Assembly: GCF_900099605.1 (NCBI RefSeq)
Contig: NZ_FNDK01000016.1
Location: 1 to 64,000, forward strand
Length of the DNA stretch: 64,000 bases
DNA from: Alteribacillus persepolensis
GTDB taxonomy: Bacteria > Bacillota > Bacilli > Bacillales > Marinococcaceae
Reading direction: 5' to 3'
This document shows positions 42,194-50,664 of this stretch, piece after piece; position 1 is the stretch's first letter; each line of letters opens with the position of its first letter. A program made the position numbers and the translations under genes. The notes under the pieces are model-generated. The model did no database searches. It was not told the origin of the DNA and worked only from the letters and a program-made list of their open reading frames with translations.

Positions 42194-43093
42194 TTAAAGC
42201 TGTTTTTGAAATTTATTTCGTATCCACACGGCAATAGAGTTCATCACTAATAACATAACGAGTAAAATAATAATTCCAGCTGCAGCTACATCATGAAATT
42301 CAGTCTGCGGCCGGCTCGTCCAGTTAAAAATTTGAATAGGCATCACGGTAAACTGTGACATAATATTTTCCGGCAGAAAAGCAACATATGTCAGTGCACC
42401 GATCATAATAAGCGGTGCCGTTTCACCAATGGCGCGGGAAAGAGCAAGGATATTTCCAGTTAATATTCCCGGAATAGCTGCTGGAAGAACGATGCGGTAC
42501 GTCGTCTGCCACTTCGTTGCTCCCATTGCAAAAGATGCCTCCTTTAACTCAGCCGGAACAGAGCGTATTGCTTCCTGTGAAGCAACAACGATAATTGGCA
42601 GAATTAAAAGCGCCATCGTTAAACCACCTGCTAACACACTTCGTCCAAGTGATAACTCCCGTACAAAGATGGTTAACCCTAATAACCCAAATACAACGGA
42701 AGGAACCCCTGCCAAATTCGAAATGTTCATTTGAATGAGATCGGTAAACTTGTTTTTCGGTGCGTATTCTTCTAAATAAATAGCCGTTCCCACCCCTAGT
42801 ACAAAAGCTACCGGTGCCGTTACAGCCATCATCCAAATTGTTCCGATAAATGCAGAATAAATCCCTGCGTCTTCGGGCCTGCGTGATGGAAAAGACGTTA
42901 AATAATCCCAGCTTAAATGGCCAATTCCTTGAGTGAAAATCCGTACGAGCAGGACGATCAGGACAAGCAGGCTCAAACCGGTTGCTGCAACGAAAAGCCC
43001 TTTAAATAACTTGTTTTTTAATTGACGCCCGGAAATATTAGCAGTTTTCTTGTTTGTTTGAACATTTGTTGTTGTGTCTCCAACGACTTTCAT
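42194..43093 (-). CDS. pstA: Phosphate ABC importer permease PstA
   Basis: 299-aa permease with six membrane helices. Conserved elements are [20 protein letters not shown] (66-85), [19 protein letters not shown] near 130-148 and the EAA loop [20 protein letters not shown] near 180-199. [18 protein letters not shown] follows. Its first base is the last base of the pstC stop, so translation is coupled. Confidence 0.96.
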   Translation of the reverse strand: MKVVGDTTTNVQTNKKTANISGRQLKNKLFKGLFVAATGLSLLVLIVLLVRIFTQGIGHLSWDYLTSFPSRRPEDAGIYSAFIGTIWMMAVTAPVAFVLGVGTAIYLEEYAPKNKFTDLIQMNISNLAGVPSVVFGLLGLTIFVRELSLGRSVLAGGLTMALLILPIIVVASQEAIRSVPAELKEASFAMGATKWQTTYRIVLPAAIPGILTGNILALSRAIGETAPLIMIGALTYVAFLPENIMSQFTVMPIQIFNWTSRPQTEFHDVAAAGIIILLVMLLVMNSIAVWIRNKFQKQL

Positions 43094-44034
43094 TAGTATG
43101 CCTCCCTAAAACGTTTAGAGATGAATTGAGCAAGAATATTCATTAATAACGTAAATACAAACAGTGTCATTCCTACAGCATAAATGCTGTAGTATTCTGT
43201 CGTGCCATATCCCGCATCTCCAAGACTCACTTGCACAATATACGCCGTCATTGTTTGAACCGCTGATGTTACATCAAAATCCATGGTCGGATTTGCTCCA
43301 CCTGCGACGGTTACAATCATTGTTTCGCCTATCGCTCGTGATACAGCTAAAACAAAGGACGCAATAATCCCCGACAATGCGGCAGGCAGCACTACTTTCA
43401 TGGCTACTTCAAAACGAGTAGAACCTAGTGCAAAAGCACCTTCGCGCATAGATTGCGGCACAGCACTCATTGCATCTTCTGATAATGAAGCCACCATAGG
43501 GATAATCATAACCCCTACAACAATTCCAGGACTTAGCGCGTTATAAATCGATAAATCCGGAATAATATTTTGCAGCAGCGGCGTGACAAACGTTAATGCA
43601 AAAAAACCATACACAATCGTTGGAATCCCTGCTAACACTTCTAAAACTGGTTTTATCGTTCGACGGGTTTTATCTGACGCATATTCACTCAAAAAAATGG
43701 CACATGCTAAACCGATAGGAATAGCAATAATCATTGCAATAACAGCAATCATTAATGTCCCCATAATTAAGGGCCATACACCATATGACGGATCACCGTG
43801 CAGCGGATACCATTCCGTACTCAGTAAAAACTCACTAATACCAACAACTTCAAGAAAAGAAAAAGTTTCAAAAATCAGCGTTAACACAATACCTACTGTT
43901 GTTAAAATGGAAATGACAGCACAAATAAGAAAAAATTTTGGCATCAACCCTTCAGCTGCCTTTTTCATCCCTTGCTGAGATGATTTAGATTCAATCATTT
44001 TACTAATTGAGGTTTTATTTGAACGTTCATTCAT
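43093..44034 (-). CDS. pstC: Phosphate ABC importer permease PstC
   Basis: 313-aa permease. The long cytoplasmic N-terminus (ERSNKTSISKMIESKSSQQG) precedes the first helix at about 32. Conserved elements are EWYPLHGDPSYGVWPLIMG near 91-109, VLEVLAGIPTIVYGFFALTF and AVSRAIGETMIVTVAGGANP. The Arg/Glu pairs important for transport in E. coli PstC appear present. It is separated from pstS by a 116-bp gap with a stable hairpin. Confidence 0.96.
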   Translation of the reverse strand: MNERSNKTSISKMIESKSSQQGMKKAAEGLMPKFFLICAVISILTTVGIVLTLIFETFSFLEVVGISEFLLSTEWYPLHGDPSYGVWPLIMGTLMIAVIAMIIAIPIGLACAIFLSEYASDKTRRTIKPVLEVLAGIPTIVYGFFALTFVTPLLQNIIPDLSIYNALSPGIVVGVMIIPMVASLSEDAMSAVPQSMREGAFALGSTRFEVAMKVVLPAALSGIIASFVLAVSRAIGETMIVTVAGGANPTMDFDVTSAVQTMTAYIVQVSLGDAGYGTTEYYSIYAVGMTLFVFTLLMNILAQFISKRFREAY

Positions 44035-44087
44035 GACGCATCCCCCTTGATGCTTAATTTCATAGAAAAAGAATAATTCAAAGAAGC

Positions 44088-44110
44088 AAGCCCCTGAAAA
44101 GCAGGGGCTT
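44088..44110 (-). promoter_or_regulatory. pstS-pstC intercistronic hairpin
   Basis: AAGCCCCTG (44088-44096) pairs perfectly with CAGGGGCTT (44102-44110). No U-run follows. Like the hairpin after the sugar-binding gene, it probably limits read-through or protects pstS mRNA. Confidence 0.75.
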
Positions 44111-44150
44111 TCCCTCTGTTATTCATCGTTACACACTCATGTTGTAATTT

Positions 44151-45161
44151 TTATTCTCCAGCTGCTTCAGCAATTTTTTCAGCATTCTCTTCATACTGTT
44201 CCTCTGGCAGATTGATGTAACCCACTTCTAAGGCCATTTCACCAGCAATTTCATTCATGAAGTCTACATAGTCACGAACATGCGGTTCTTCAAGAGAAGA
44301 TTCTTTCACATATGTGAAAATTGGGCGTGAAAGAGGTTCATATGTTCCGTTGTTAATTGTTTCTTCTGTCGGTTCAACTGCGCCATCGCCATTGTCAATT
44401 GGTACAATCTTCAACGTGTCTTGGTTTTCCGCATAATATGCATAGCCAAAGTATGCAATTGCGTTCGGGCTTCCCATGACGCCGTTAACAAGCACGTTGT
44501 CGTCTTCAGATAACTGTGCATCTTTAGAAATGTCGGCATCTTCCAAAATGACTTCACTCCAATAGTCGAATGTGCCGGAATCAGCACCAGGACTAAAGCG
44601 CTCAATTGGCTCGTCCGGCCACTCATCGCGAATGTCACTCCATGTTTCAGCCTCTCCATCAACCCAAATCTGTTGAAGTTCTTCTACTGTTAAGTAATCG
44701 ACAAAGTCATTTTCCTCGCTTACTACAACGGAGAGACCATCATACGCTAATGGAAGCTCAATGTAGTCAATGCCGTTTTCTTCAAGCATTTCTGCTTCTT
44801 CTTCTTTAATTGGACGAGAAGCATTGCTTAAATCTGTTTCACCAGCAATAAACTTTTCAAATCCGCCGCCTGAGCCGGATACCCCTACTGGAGCTCGTAC
44901 ATCAGGCTGCTCTTGTGTATATTCTTCCGATACAGCTTCCATAATCGGAAATACTGTAGAGGATCCGTCAATTGCGATTTCACCAGAAAGATTTCCTTCC
45001 CCATCAGAAGCTTCTTCATCAGAACCTTCTGTGTTGTCTGTTTCGTTTTCTTCAGGGGTTTCTTCTGCTTCAGATTCTGTTTCTTCTCCCCCTCCACAGG
45101 CTGCGGCAACGACCATAAATGCTGCTAATGCTATTAGCATCCAAACTTTTTTCAAGCTCAC
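44151..45161 (-). CDS. pstS: Phosphate-binding lipoprotein PstS
   Basis: 336-aa lipoprotein with the signal MVVAAAC (lipid Cys about 22), followed by a very acidic low-complexity linker of about 40 residues (EETESEAEETPEENETDNTE). The phosphate-binding domain starts EIAIDGSSTVFPIMEAVSEE; GVSGSGGGFEKFIAGETDLSN and DSGTFDYWSEVIL carry ligand residues. Start is GTG 45161 with GGAGG at 8 nt; another GTG lies at 45167. A PhoP-type promoter precedes it, so induction under phosphate starvation is expected. Confidence 0.96.
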   Translation of the reverse strand: MSLKKVWMLIALAAFMVVAAACGGGEETESEAEETPEENETDNTEGSDEEASDGEGNLSGEIAIDGSSTVFPIMEAVSEEYTQEQPDVRAPVGVSGSGGGFEKFIAGETDLSNASRPIKEEEAEMLEENGIDYIELPLAYDGLSVVVSEENDFVDYLTVEELQQIWVDGEAETWSDIRDEWPDEPIERFSPGADSGTFDYWSEVILEDADISKDAQLSEDDNVLVNGVMGSPNAIAYFGYAYYAENQDTLKIVPIDNGDGAVEPTEETINNGTYEPLSRPIFTYVKESSLEEPHVRDYVDFMNEIAGEMALEVGYINLPEEQYEENAEKIAEAAGE

Positions 45162-45248
45162 TAGCACTTCCTCCTCTTTGTCTTAGGTTCATAGAGTTTT
45201 CTGTGAAAGATGATTTCTCCTACTCACAATTGCTAGTATAGGAGATTA

Positions 45249-45288
45249 TTATTAAGACTAAGTAGTGCCTGTGTAAAGATTGCGTAAA
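45249..45288 (-). promoter_or_regulatory. pstS promoter with PhoP boxes
   Basis: On the minus strand TTTACG (45283-45288) and TTTACA (45272-45277) are 11-bp direct repeats of the PhoP half-site (TTAACA-like). The second also serves as -35, with a 17-nt spacer to TAATAA (45249-45254). This architecture matches PhoP-activated promoters of Bacillus. Confidence 0.8.
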
Positions 45289-45432
45289 TATATATTGAAG
45301 TTTATTAATTTCGTTTGGAAAATTTATCAATTCTATAACGTATGTAAGGATATTGATAATTTCATCCATTCGTTTCCTCTTTATGATGAAAACCTTGTAT
45401 ACACCGGCATCCTTTCCTTAGAACGTAAAAAA

Positions 45433-45464
45433 ACGGTGGTTGAGAACTTCCGCTTAACTGCCGT
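45433..45464. repeat. Small hairpin repeat, copy 2
   Basis: ACGGTGGTTGAG / CTTAACTGCCGT around an 8-nt loop, nearly identical to 14849-14879, and followed by CC(T)TGCC. The short ORF spanning it (from 45280) is unlikely to be real. Confidence 0.65.
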
Positions 45465-45572
45465 CCTTGCCACCGTAGAAGCTGCTGCTTTAGAACGCAT
45501 CTGCTACAGATAGCGTATAGGATGAAAAATCTTTAAAATAACAATCAAAACATATACTTTCCTGCCTTCTAA

Positions 45573-45623
45573 AAAAAAGAGCTGTCAAAAGGTCATAAAA
45601 AGACCTTTTGACAGCTCTTTTTT
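45573..45623. terminator. Isolated bidirectional terminator
   Basis: Perfect 22-bp stem AAAAAAGAGCTGTCAAAAGG-TC with its complement (45573-45594 / 45602-45623). It has T runs on both strands, but the nearest stop codon is about 295 bp away (yhfI-like gene). It divides the large gap between pstS and that gene. The rest of 45625-45917 shows only GC-rich repeat-like sequence. Confidence 0.85.
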
Positions 45624-45917
45624 CAGTCTACAGGTGAGTTACATCATTCATTCTGACGGTTCTTCAGGTCCGCTTACCGCGCGCTGCCTGCGGGATGTTC
45701 ATGCCGTTCCATAAGGACAGCGGCTTTTACGCCCGGCACAAGACGTGCGCGGTTTTAGTAGAAGTTCGCTTTCATCACGGCCGCAGGTATTTCACCTGAT
45801 CACCTTGCAAAGATGATTAGCCAAACATACACTTCAGATCGTCACCCCATTGTCTTTTTCATGTCAAACATACCAAACATCACAGCTTTCAGTATAATGA
45901 AGTTACCTCGTTTCGTT

Positions 45918-46664
45918 TTATGTTGATAATGTTTTGCTCCAGCCAGCGGAAGCCGTATCGATAATAGTACTAGGACATTGTGCTTGCGCTTCCTTTTTTA
46001 ATTGGCCGTGATCACCAAAGTGCGGAAGGTGTGTGAGCAGTAAAGCGGGAACATCAGCAGCATTTGCTAGCTTTCCAGCCTCTTCACTATTCATATGACC
46101 TGCTGGTGTGCCATCTTGTCCTTTATATAAGCTGCACTCGGCAATCAGCAGATCTGCTCCTTTTGCTGCTTCAGCTAACTCCGGCATATATCCCGTATCC
46201 GCTGTATAAAAGAGAGTTGAGGCACTAGTTTGTATTTTCATAGCATAACACGGTACTGGATGAGACGTTTTGTAAAAGGAAAATTGAAAGGGACCGATAT
46301 CGAGTGTTTGATTTTCGTTATACGGTATGGCGTTCACAACATCTTTATAGGAGAGGCGTTGAAATCCTTGGACATCTTCTTGATGACCATACACCGCAAA
46401 TGGCTTTGCTGCTTTTTGCGATATGTATGGAGTGAGCAGCCGAAAATAATGCAACGCACCAATATCACCAATATGATCGTTATGGTAATGTGAAATAACC
46501 ACTGCGTCTAAATCTTCTAATTCACAATAATGCTGTAGTTGTGACACCACTCCACTGCCGCAGTCCACTAAAACCCGGTAATTATCATGTTCAACTAAAT
46601 ACCCGGATGCAGCTTCTCCCTTTTTTGGAAAAGCATGCCAATAACCGATGACCGTTACTTTCAT
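45918..46664 (-). CDS. MBL-fold metallo-hydrolase, YhfI-like
   Basis: 248-aa metallo-beta-lactamase fold protein resembling B. subtilis YhfI and the RNase Z group. Metal-binding motif SHYHNDHIGD near 58-67, further ligands His in TSHPVPCYAM near 133 and Asp in YTADTGYMPE near 154, and LLTHLPHFGDHGQ near the C-terminus. ATG follows TGAGGAGGAT. It is probably a phosphodiesterase-type hydrolase of unknown substrate. Monocistronic. Confidence 0.86.
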   Translation of the reverse strand: MKVTVIGYWHAFPKKGEAASGYLVEHDNYRVLVDCGSGVVSQLQHYCELEDLDAVVISHYHNDHIGDIGALHYFRLLTPYISQKAAKPFAVYGHQEDVQGFQRLSYKDVVNAIPYNENQTLDIGPFQFSFYKTSHPVPCYAMKIQTSASTLFYTADTGYMPELAEAAKGADLLIAECSLYKGQDGTPAGHMNSEEAGKLANAADVPALLLTHLPHFGDHGQLKKEAQAQCPSTIIDTASAGWSKTLST

Positions 46665-46850
46665 AAACCATCCTCCTCAATGTTGTCCTCCCTTTATTAA
46701 AGCAGATTTTATAACAAATGCAAAATTGGGATGTCTCATAAGGTTCCTTCATTCCTGTCTGTATTCAACCAGACGCATCCAGATAAAGAATAGCATAAAA
46801 GTCATTACTCCCCAGTATGTCTTATTCCGTGCCCAGAAAGCTACTGTCTC

Positions 46851-47040
46851 GTGTGGAAGTACAGCCTGTGGCAACGCTGAACGAACTTGCATGTTGAGAG
46901 CCCGTAATACGTCCTGGAAGTCCATCTATGAAAAGCTTACCTTTGCATTTTAACGATAGACCGAAGAATCTGTAAGCGGGCAGGCATTTGCATTGGACAG
47001 CAAAAGCAACGAATCTTAATACTTTCTCCTTTCACAAACA
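46851..47040 (-). repeat. Dispersed terminator-abutting repeat, copy C
   Basis: Shares GTGTGGAAGTAC, GAGCCCGT, GTCCTGGAAGTCCATCTATG and GCGGGCAGGCATTTGCATTG with copies A and B, ending CTTTCTCCTTTCAC a few bases before the acsA terminator. Confidence 0.8.
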
Positions 47041-47042
47041 AG

Positions 47043-47076
47043 GGCTGTCTAAAGGGACCCCCTTTTTAAGACAGCC
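47043..47076 (-). terminator. Terminator of the acetoacetyl-CoA synthetase gene
   Basis: GGCTGTCT (47043-47050) pairs with AGACAGCC (47069-47076), with inner A/T and G/C pairs. The arm sequence is almost the same as in the minD terminator at 59521. 14 bp after the stop. The T-run is poor. Confidence 0.75.
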
Positions 47077-47090
47077 TCCAATGCTGATTG

Positions 47091-49067
47091 CTATTTCATG
47101 GTAATATTTTCTGCCAATGCGGCAAAGTAATCCAATGCTTTTTTATTTGTCACAGAATCTATATTCACAGCTTTTTCTACTGGTGTTCCCATTAAGATTT
47201 TTTTCAATGGTACTTCTAGCTTTTTCCCGTTTAATGTGCGCGGCACTTCATTGATTTCATAGATGGCATTTGGGACGTGGCGCGGCGAACAAAATGATTT
47301 AATCTGGTCATTAACTTTTTTCTTCAATGATGTATCCAATACCCTGCCTTCTTCTAACACGACAAACAGCGGCATAAAGTCTTGACCGTCAGGATGGCTG
47401 ATATCGACAATGATACTATCACGAATGCCTTCTACGTCCTCTACCGCACTGTAAATTTCACTTGTTCCCATGCGTATCCCGCCACGGTTAATGGTCGAAT
47501 CGGAGCGCCCGTAAATTTGACAGCTTCCATCCCTATTTATTTTAATCCAATCTCCGTGACGCCACACACCAGAATAGGTGGAAAAATAGCTGTCCAAATA
47601 GCGTTTGTTGCCGGGATCGTTCCAAAAATAAATCGGCATAGACGGAAGCGGCTCCCCTACAATTAATTCTCCCACCTCTCCTGTCAGCGGACGGCTTTTT
47701 TCATCAAATGCTTCTACCTTAGCTCCAAGTGACCGGCATTGAATCATGCCTGCATGAACCGGATGCAGCGGAGAGCCTGTCACAAACGAAGAACATATAT
47801 CTGTGCCTCCACTGGTTGAAAACAGCCACACATCTGATTTCACGTTTTCATAAACCCATTGAAATCCTTCAGGAGGCAGCGGAGAGCCGGTTGATCCAAT
47901 ACTGCGCAGCTTTTCTAAAGAAAAACGATCTTTTGGAGACACATCTCTTTTCTTACAACTCAACAAATAGCTTGCACTGGTTCCAAACACATTCATCTCG
48001 GTTTCTTCAGCAAATTTCCACAACACGTCGAGATTGGGATAGGCGGGGCTTCCGTCATACAGCAGAATAGCAGCTTGATTTAATAATCCGCCGACGAGCA
48101 GATTCCACATCATCCATCCCGTCGTGGTAAACCAAAAGAAACGGTCTCCCTTTTGAATGTCCATCTGCAGCGCAACCTGCTTTAAATGTTCCAAAACAAT
48201 GCCGCCTTGGCTGTGTACAATTGCCTTTGGCAGTCCAGTCGTTCCCGATGAATACAATACCCAAAGCGGGTGTTGAAATGGAAGTGCTTCGTAGTTTAAT
48301 GCTGCACCTTTATGTTTGTTCAAAAATTTCTGCCAGCTTACGGCATGCTTTAATGAAGCGTCTTCAACGTTGGTGGATAAATAAGAAAGTATGACTGTTT
48401 GTTTCAAAGATGGTATTGCCTTTTGAATCTCTTTGACAGCATCAATACGATGGTAATTTTTCCCTCCATAACGATATCCATCCACTGCTAAAAGTACTTT
48501 CGGCTCGATTTGCTGAAAACGGTCAATCACAGTCGGGCTTCCAAAATCCGGGGAGCAGCTCGACCAAATCGCTCCAATGCTCGCACAAGCCAAAAATGCT
48601 GCTACTGTTTCTGGAATATTTGGCATGTATGCCACTACCCGGTCGCCGCGGGTCACCCCTTCTGCTTTTAAGGCACTGGCAATGGAGGATGTCAGTTCAT
48701 ATAACTCCTGCCAGGACATCGACGCAAGCGGCCGCAATTCTGACTTTGACACAATTGCTGTGTCCGACGGAGTAACATCACGAAACACCTGCTCGGCATA
48801 ATTTAATGCAGCCCCTTCAAACCACGTATTCCCCGGCATTTCCCGTTTATCAAGCACCTCTGTATACGAAGTACTGCTTTTAATGTCAAAAAATTCCCAC
48901 AACGATTCCCAAAAATGCTCAATATCTGTTACTGACCAATTCCATAATTCTTCATAATTATCGTGCGTTACTCCTTTCTCTTTTTCGAGCCACTTCATGT
49001 AACGCGTGAGTTGGGATGTTTCTCTTGACGTTTGAGACGGCTGCCATAAAAATGTCCCTTCTTGCAT
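47091..49067 (-). CDS. Acetoacetate--CoA ligase (AacS, AMP-forming)
   Basis: 658-aa member of the ANL superfamily. N-terminal WNWSVTDIEHFWESLWEFFD and NYAEQVF are typical of acetyl/acetoacetyl-CoA synthetases. Core motifs: YSSGTTGLPKAIVHSQGG near 264, FGTSASYL near 361, YIVWNDPGNKRY-type region and WRHGDWIKINRDG near 513, and the C-terminal lysine loop VPRTLNGKKLEVPLKK near 608. AACS-type features include WFTTTGWMMWN. ATG 49067 (GGAG at 6 nt) is preferred over 49079, whose ribosome site would abut the ATG. Its physiological role may be acetoacetate use or PHB turnover; no thiolase or hydroxybutyrate gene is adjacent. Confidence 0.85.
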   Translation of the reverse strand: MQEGTFLWQPSQTSRETSQLTRYMKWLEKEKGVTHDNYEELWNWSVTDIEHFWESLWEFFDIKSSTSYTEVLDKREMPGNTWFEGAALNYAEQVFRDVTPSDTAIVSKSELRPLASMSWQELYELTSSIASALKAEGVTRGDRVVAYMPNIPETVAAFLACASIGAIWSSCSPDFGSPTVIDRFQQIEPKVLLAVDGYRYGGKNYHRIDAVKEIQKAIPSLKQTVILSYLSTNVEDASLKHAVSWQKFLNKHKGAALNYEALPFQHPLWVLYSSGTTGLPKAIVHSQGGIVLEHLKQVALQMDIQKGDRFFWFTTTGWMMWNLLVGGLLNQAAILLYDGSPAYPNLDVLWKFAEETEMNVFGTSASYLLSCKKRDVSPKDRFSLEKLRSIGSTGSPLPPEGFQWVYENVKSDVWLFSTSGGTDICSSFVTGSPLHPVHAGMIQCRSLGAKVEAFDEKSRPLTGEVGELIVGEPLPSMPIYFWNDPGNKRYLDSYFSTYSGVWRHGDWIKINRDGSCQIYGRSDSTINRGGIRMGTSEIYSAVEDVEGIRDSIIVDISHPDGQDFMPLFVVLEEGRVLDTSLKKKVNDQIKSFCSPRHVPNAIYEINEVPRTLNGKKLEVPLKKILMGTPVEKAVNIDSVTNKKALDYFAALAENITMK

Positions 49068-49494
49068 CAAACGCTCCATCCTTTCTTCTTCATTGTTCCT
49101 TATGATAATGTATGAGAAATATTTGCAGAAATCCCTGCTGCTGATATGGCCAAACCCCTGCTGCTTTTATTTTACTGTCTCTTTCCAGGTATGTAAAACC
49201 ACATATGCCCACGATCTTTCGCATATCAGTCAAAAGGGGTGGCTTCCGCTTGGATAAAGCCCGTTCCGCTCTAACTATTTAAAAAGAAGCAAACGATTAT
49301 AAATCACAGCCAGGTGACGATACAGGGAATTGTATCGCTTGCGTCAATATAGAACAGCGAAACAATTAATATAATGACAAAGGGTGACAGCAGCATGCTG
49401 CCTAACAAGTTCGACCTGCCGCTGAGTCTTTACAGCGAAAGCCGGTATGTTTCTTATCCTTTCACAAAGGAAACCATATCTAAAATGTAATAAA

Positions 49495-49532
49495 AAATCA
49501 CGTGTGACTCTCATGAGAGTCACACGTGATTT
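49495..49532 (-). terminator. rpmA terminator
   Basis: A perfect 38-bp palindrome centred on CATG (AAATCACGTGTGACTCTC and its complement). On the minus strand a TTTTTTA tail follows. 19 nt after the rpmA stop. The remaining gap 49068-49494 shows no gene. Confidence 0.92.
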
Positions 49533-49550
49533 CCTTTAGCAATTACTTGT

Positions 49551-49835
49551 TTACGCCTCTTGAGGGTAAACGCTCACTTGTTTACGCTTTTTACCGAGAC
49601 GTTCAAATTTTACCACGCCGTCTACTTTAGAGAACAACGTGTCGTCTCCGCCTTTTCCTACGTTTTCACCAGGATAAATGCGTGTACCGCGCTGGCGTAC
49701 AAGAATGGATCCGCCTGTTACGAACTGACCATCTCCGCGCTTCGCACCAAGGCGTTTAGAAATGGAATCACGGCCGTTCTTTGTACTACCTACACCTTTT
49801 TTCTGAGCGAAAAATTGAAGGTTCATTTTCAACAT
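49551..49835 (-). CDS. rpmA: Ribosomal protein bL27
   Basis: 94-aa bL27, with the Firmicutes N-terminal extension [10 protein letters not shown] directly before [20 protein letters not shown]. Prp cleaves such extensions after the Phe-Phe-Ala region to expose the functional N-terminus near the peptidyl-transferase centre. ATG 49835 follows AGGAGGT at 7 nt; a GTG at 49844 is too close to it. It follows prp by 12 nt as usual. Confidence 0.97.
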   Translation of the reverse strand: MLKMNLQFFAQKKGVGSTKNGRDSISKRLGAKRGDGQFVTGGSILVRQRGTRIYPGENVGKGGDDTLFSKVDGVVKFERLGKKRKQVSVYPQEA

Positions 49836-49847
49836 TGAACTCACCTC

Positions 49848-50180
49848 CTATGCATCTAGAATGTTTATATGCTCACCGTATTCTTCGGCAATCGATTCAA
49901 GAGAGACAACCATGCCTTCTAACAACAGCTGTACATCTTCGCGGCGGCGGCCTTGTATCGCATCATTAAGCGCACAGCGAAGATAACCTCCGTCGTTTTG
50001 CATATCCACGTCTAACTCTACATCACAAAGTGCAGAAACGGCATTGACAGCACCAAATGATACCGCAGAAGCACCAGCACAGACGATGTCATAACCGTAT
50101 GGGCCGGCCTCAGCGTGTCCACTCATCGAAAAAGCGACAATGTCTCCGTTTCTGTTACGGTCTACGTTGACTTCAATCAT
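49848..50180 (-). CDS. prp: Ribosomal-processing cysteine protease Prp
   Basis: 110-aa protease cleaving the N-terminal extension of bL27. The catalytic pair His22 (SGHAEAGPYGYD) and Cys34 (DIVCAGASAVS) are at the family positions. Between rplU and rpmA, as in Firmicutes generally (YsxB in B. subtilis). A protein of this size with C-terminal helical tail matches the family. Its substrate bL27 is encoded immediately downstream. Confidence 0.96.
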   Translation of the reverse strand: MIEVNVDRNRNGDIVAFSMSGHAEAGPYGYDIVCAGASAVSFGAVNAVSALCDVELDVDMQNDGGYLRCALNDAIQGRRREDVQLLLEGMVVSLESIAEEYGEHINILDA

Positions 50181-50195
50181 GGCAACGAGAAGACC

Positions 50196-50504
50196 TTATG
50201 CTTCGATTTTATCGATAACTACTTTGGTGTATGGTTGACGGTGGCCGATTTTACGACGATAGTTCTTTCTTCTCTTGAACTTCCATACCGTAATCTTCTT
50301 TTGGCGTCCGTGCTTATCCACCTTGGCAGTGACTTTGGCACCATCTACATATGGAGAACCAACTTTTACGTCATCGCCACCGACGAATACAACATTTTCA
50401 AATGTAACAGAATCACCTTGAGAAGCGTCCAGTTTCTCTACATAGATTTCCTGGCCTTCTTCTACTTTTACTTGTTTACCACCAGTTTCAATGATTGCGT
50501 ACAT
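50196..50504 (-). CDS. rplU: Ribosomal protein bL21
   Basis: 102-aa bL21: [20 protein letters not shown], then [12 protein letters not shown] and the basic [23 protein letters not shown] follows ATAGGAGGTGC. First gene of rplU-prp-rpmA with its own strong promoter and a leader resembling the L21 autoregulatory leader. Confidence 0.97.
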   Translation of the reverse strand: MYAIIETGGKQVKVEEGQEIYVEKLDASQGDSVTFENVVFVGGDDVKVGSPYVDGAKVTAKVDKHGRQKKITVWKFKRRKNYRRKIGHRQPYTKVVIDKIEA

Positions 50505-50618
50505 AACTAATGCACCTCCTATGACTAAGACTCGCCAATCCAGGTGCCTAATAAGGACTTAAGTACCTGCATTTGAGCGGTTGTAGTTTGGGTGCGAACC
50601 AAACAACTAACAGAAGAA
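50505..50618 (-). ncRNA. L21 leader region of rplU
   Basis: About 115 nt of untranslated leader between the promoter and rplU. It carries imperfect stems, such as TTTGGTTCGCACCCAAAC on the minus strand, in the position of the Rfam L21 leader of Firmicutes, through which bL21 is thought to control its operon. Called mainly by position; I did not fold it fully. Confidence 0.6.
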
Positions 50619-50647
50619 ATCTTACCACACAGCCTGTGCTGTGTCAA
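50619..50647 (-). promoter_or_regulatory. rplU promoter
   Basis: On the minus strand TTGACA (50642-50647), 17-nt spacer, TAAGAT (50619-50624). The spacer contains a 7-bp inverted repeat ACACAGC / GCTGTGT. It begins right after the rng stop. Confidence 0.85.
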
Positions 50648-50664
50648 TAAATACTACGGTTAAA

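Noticed and set aside
43164-43978. Long antisense ORFs in the pst genes and other transporters
   Set aside because: They mirror membrane-protein codon usage on the opposite strand and lack ribosome sites.
45280-45513. 77-aa plus-strand ORF in the pstS gap
   Set aside because: No ribosome site, overlaps the PhoP promoter and the hairpin repeat, low-complexity aromatic composition.
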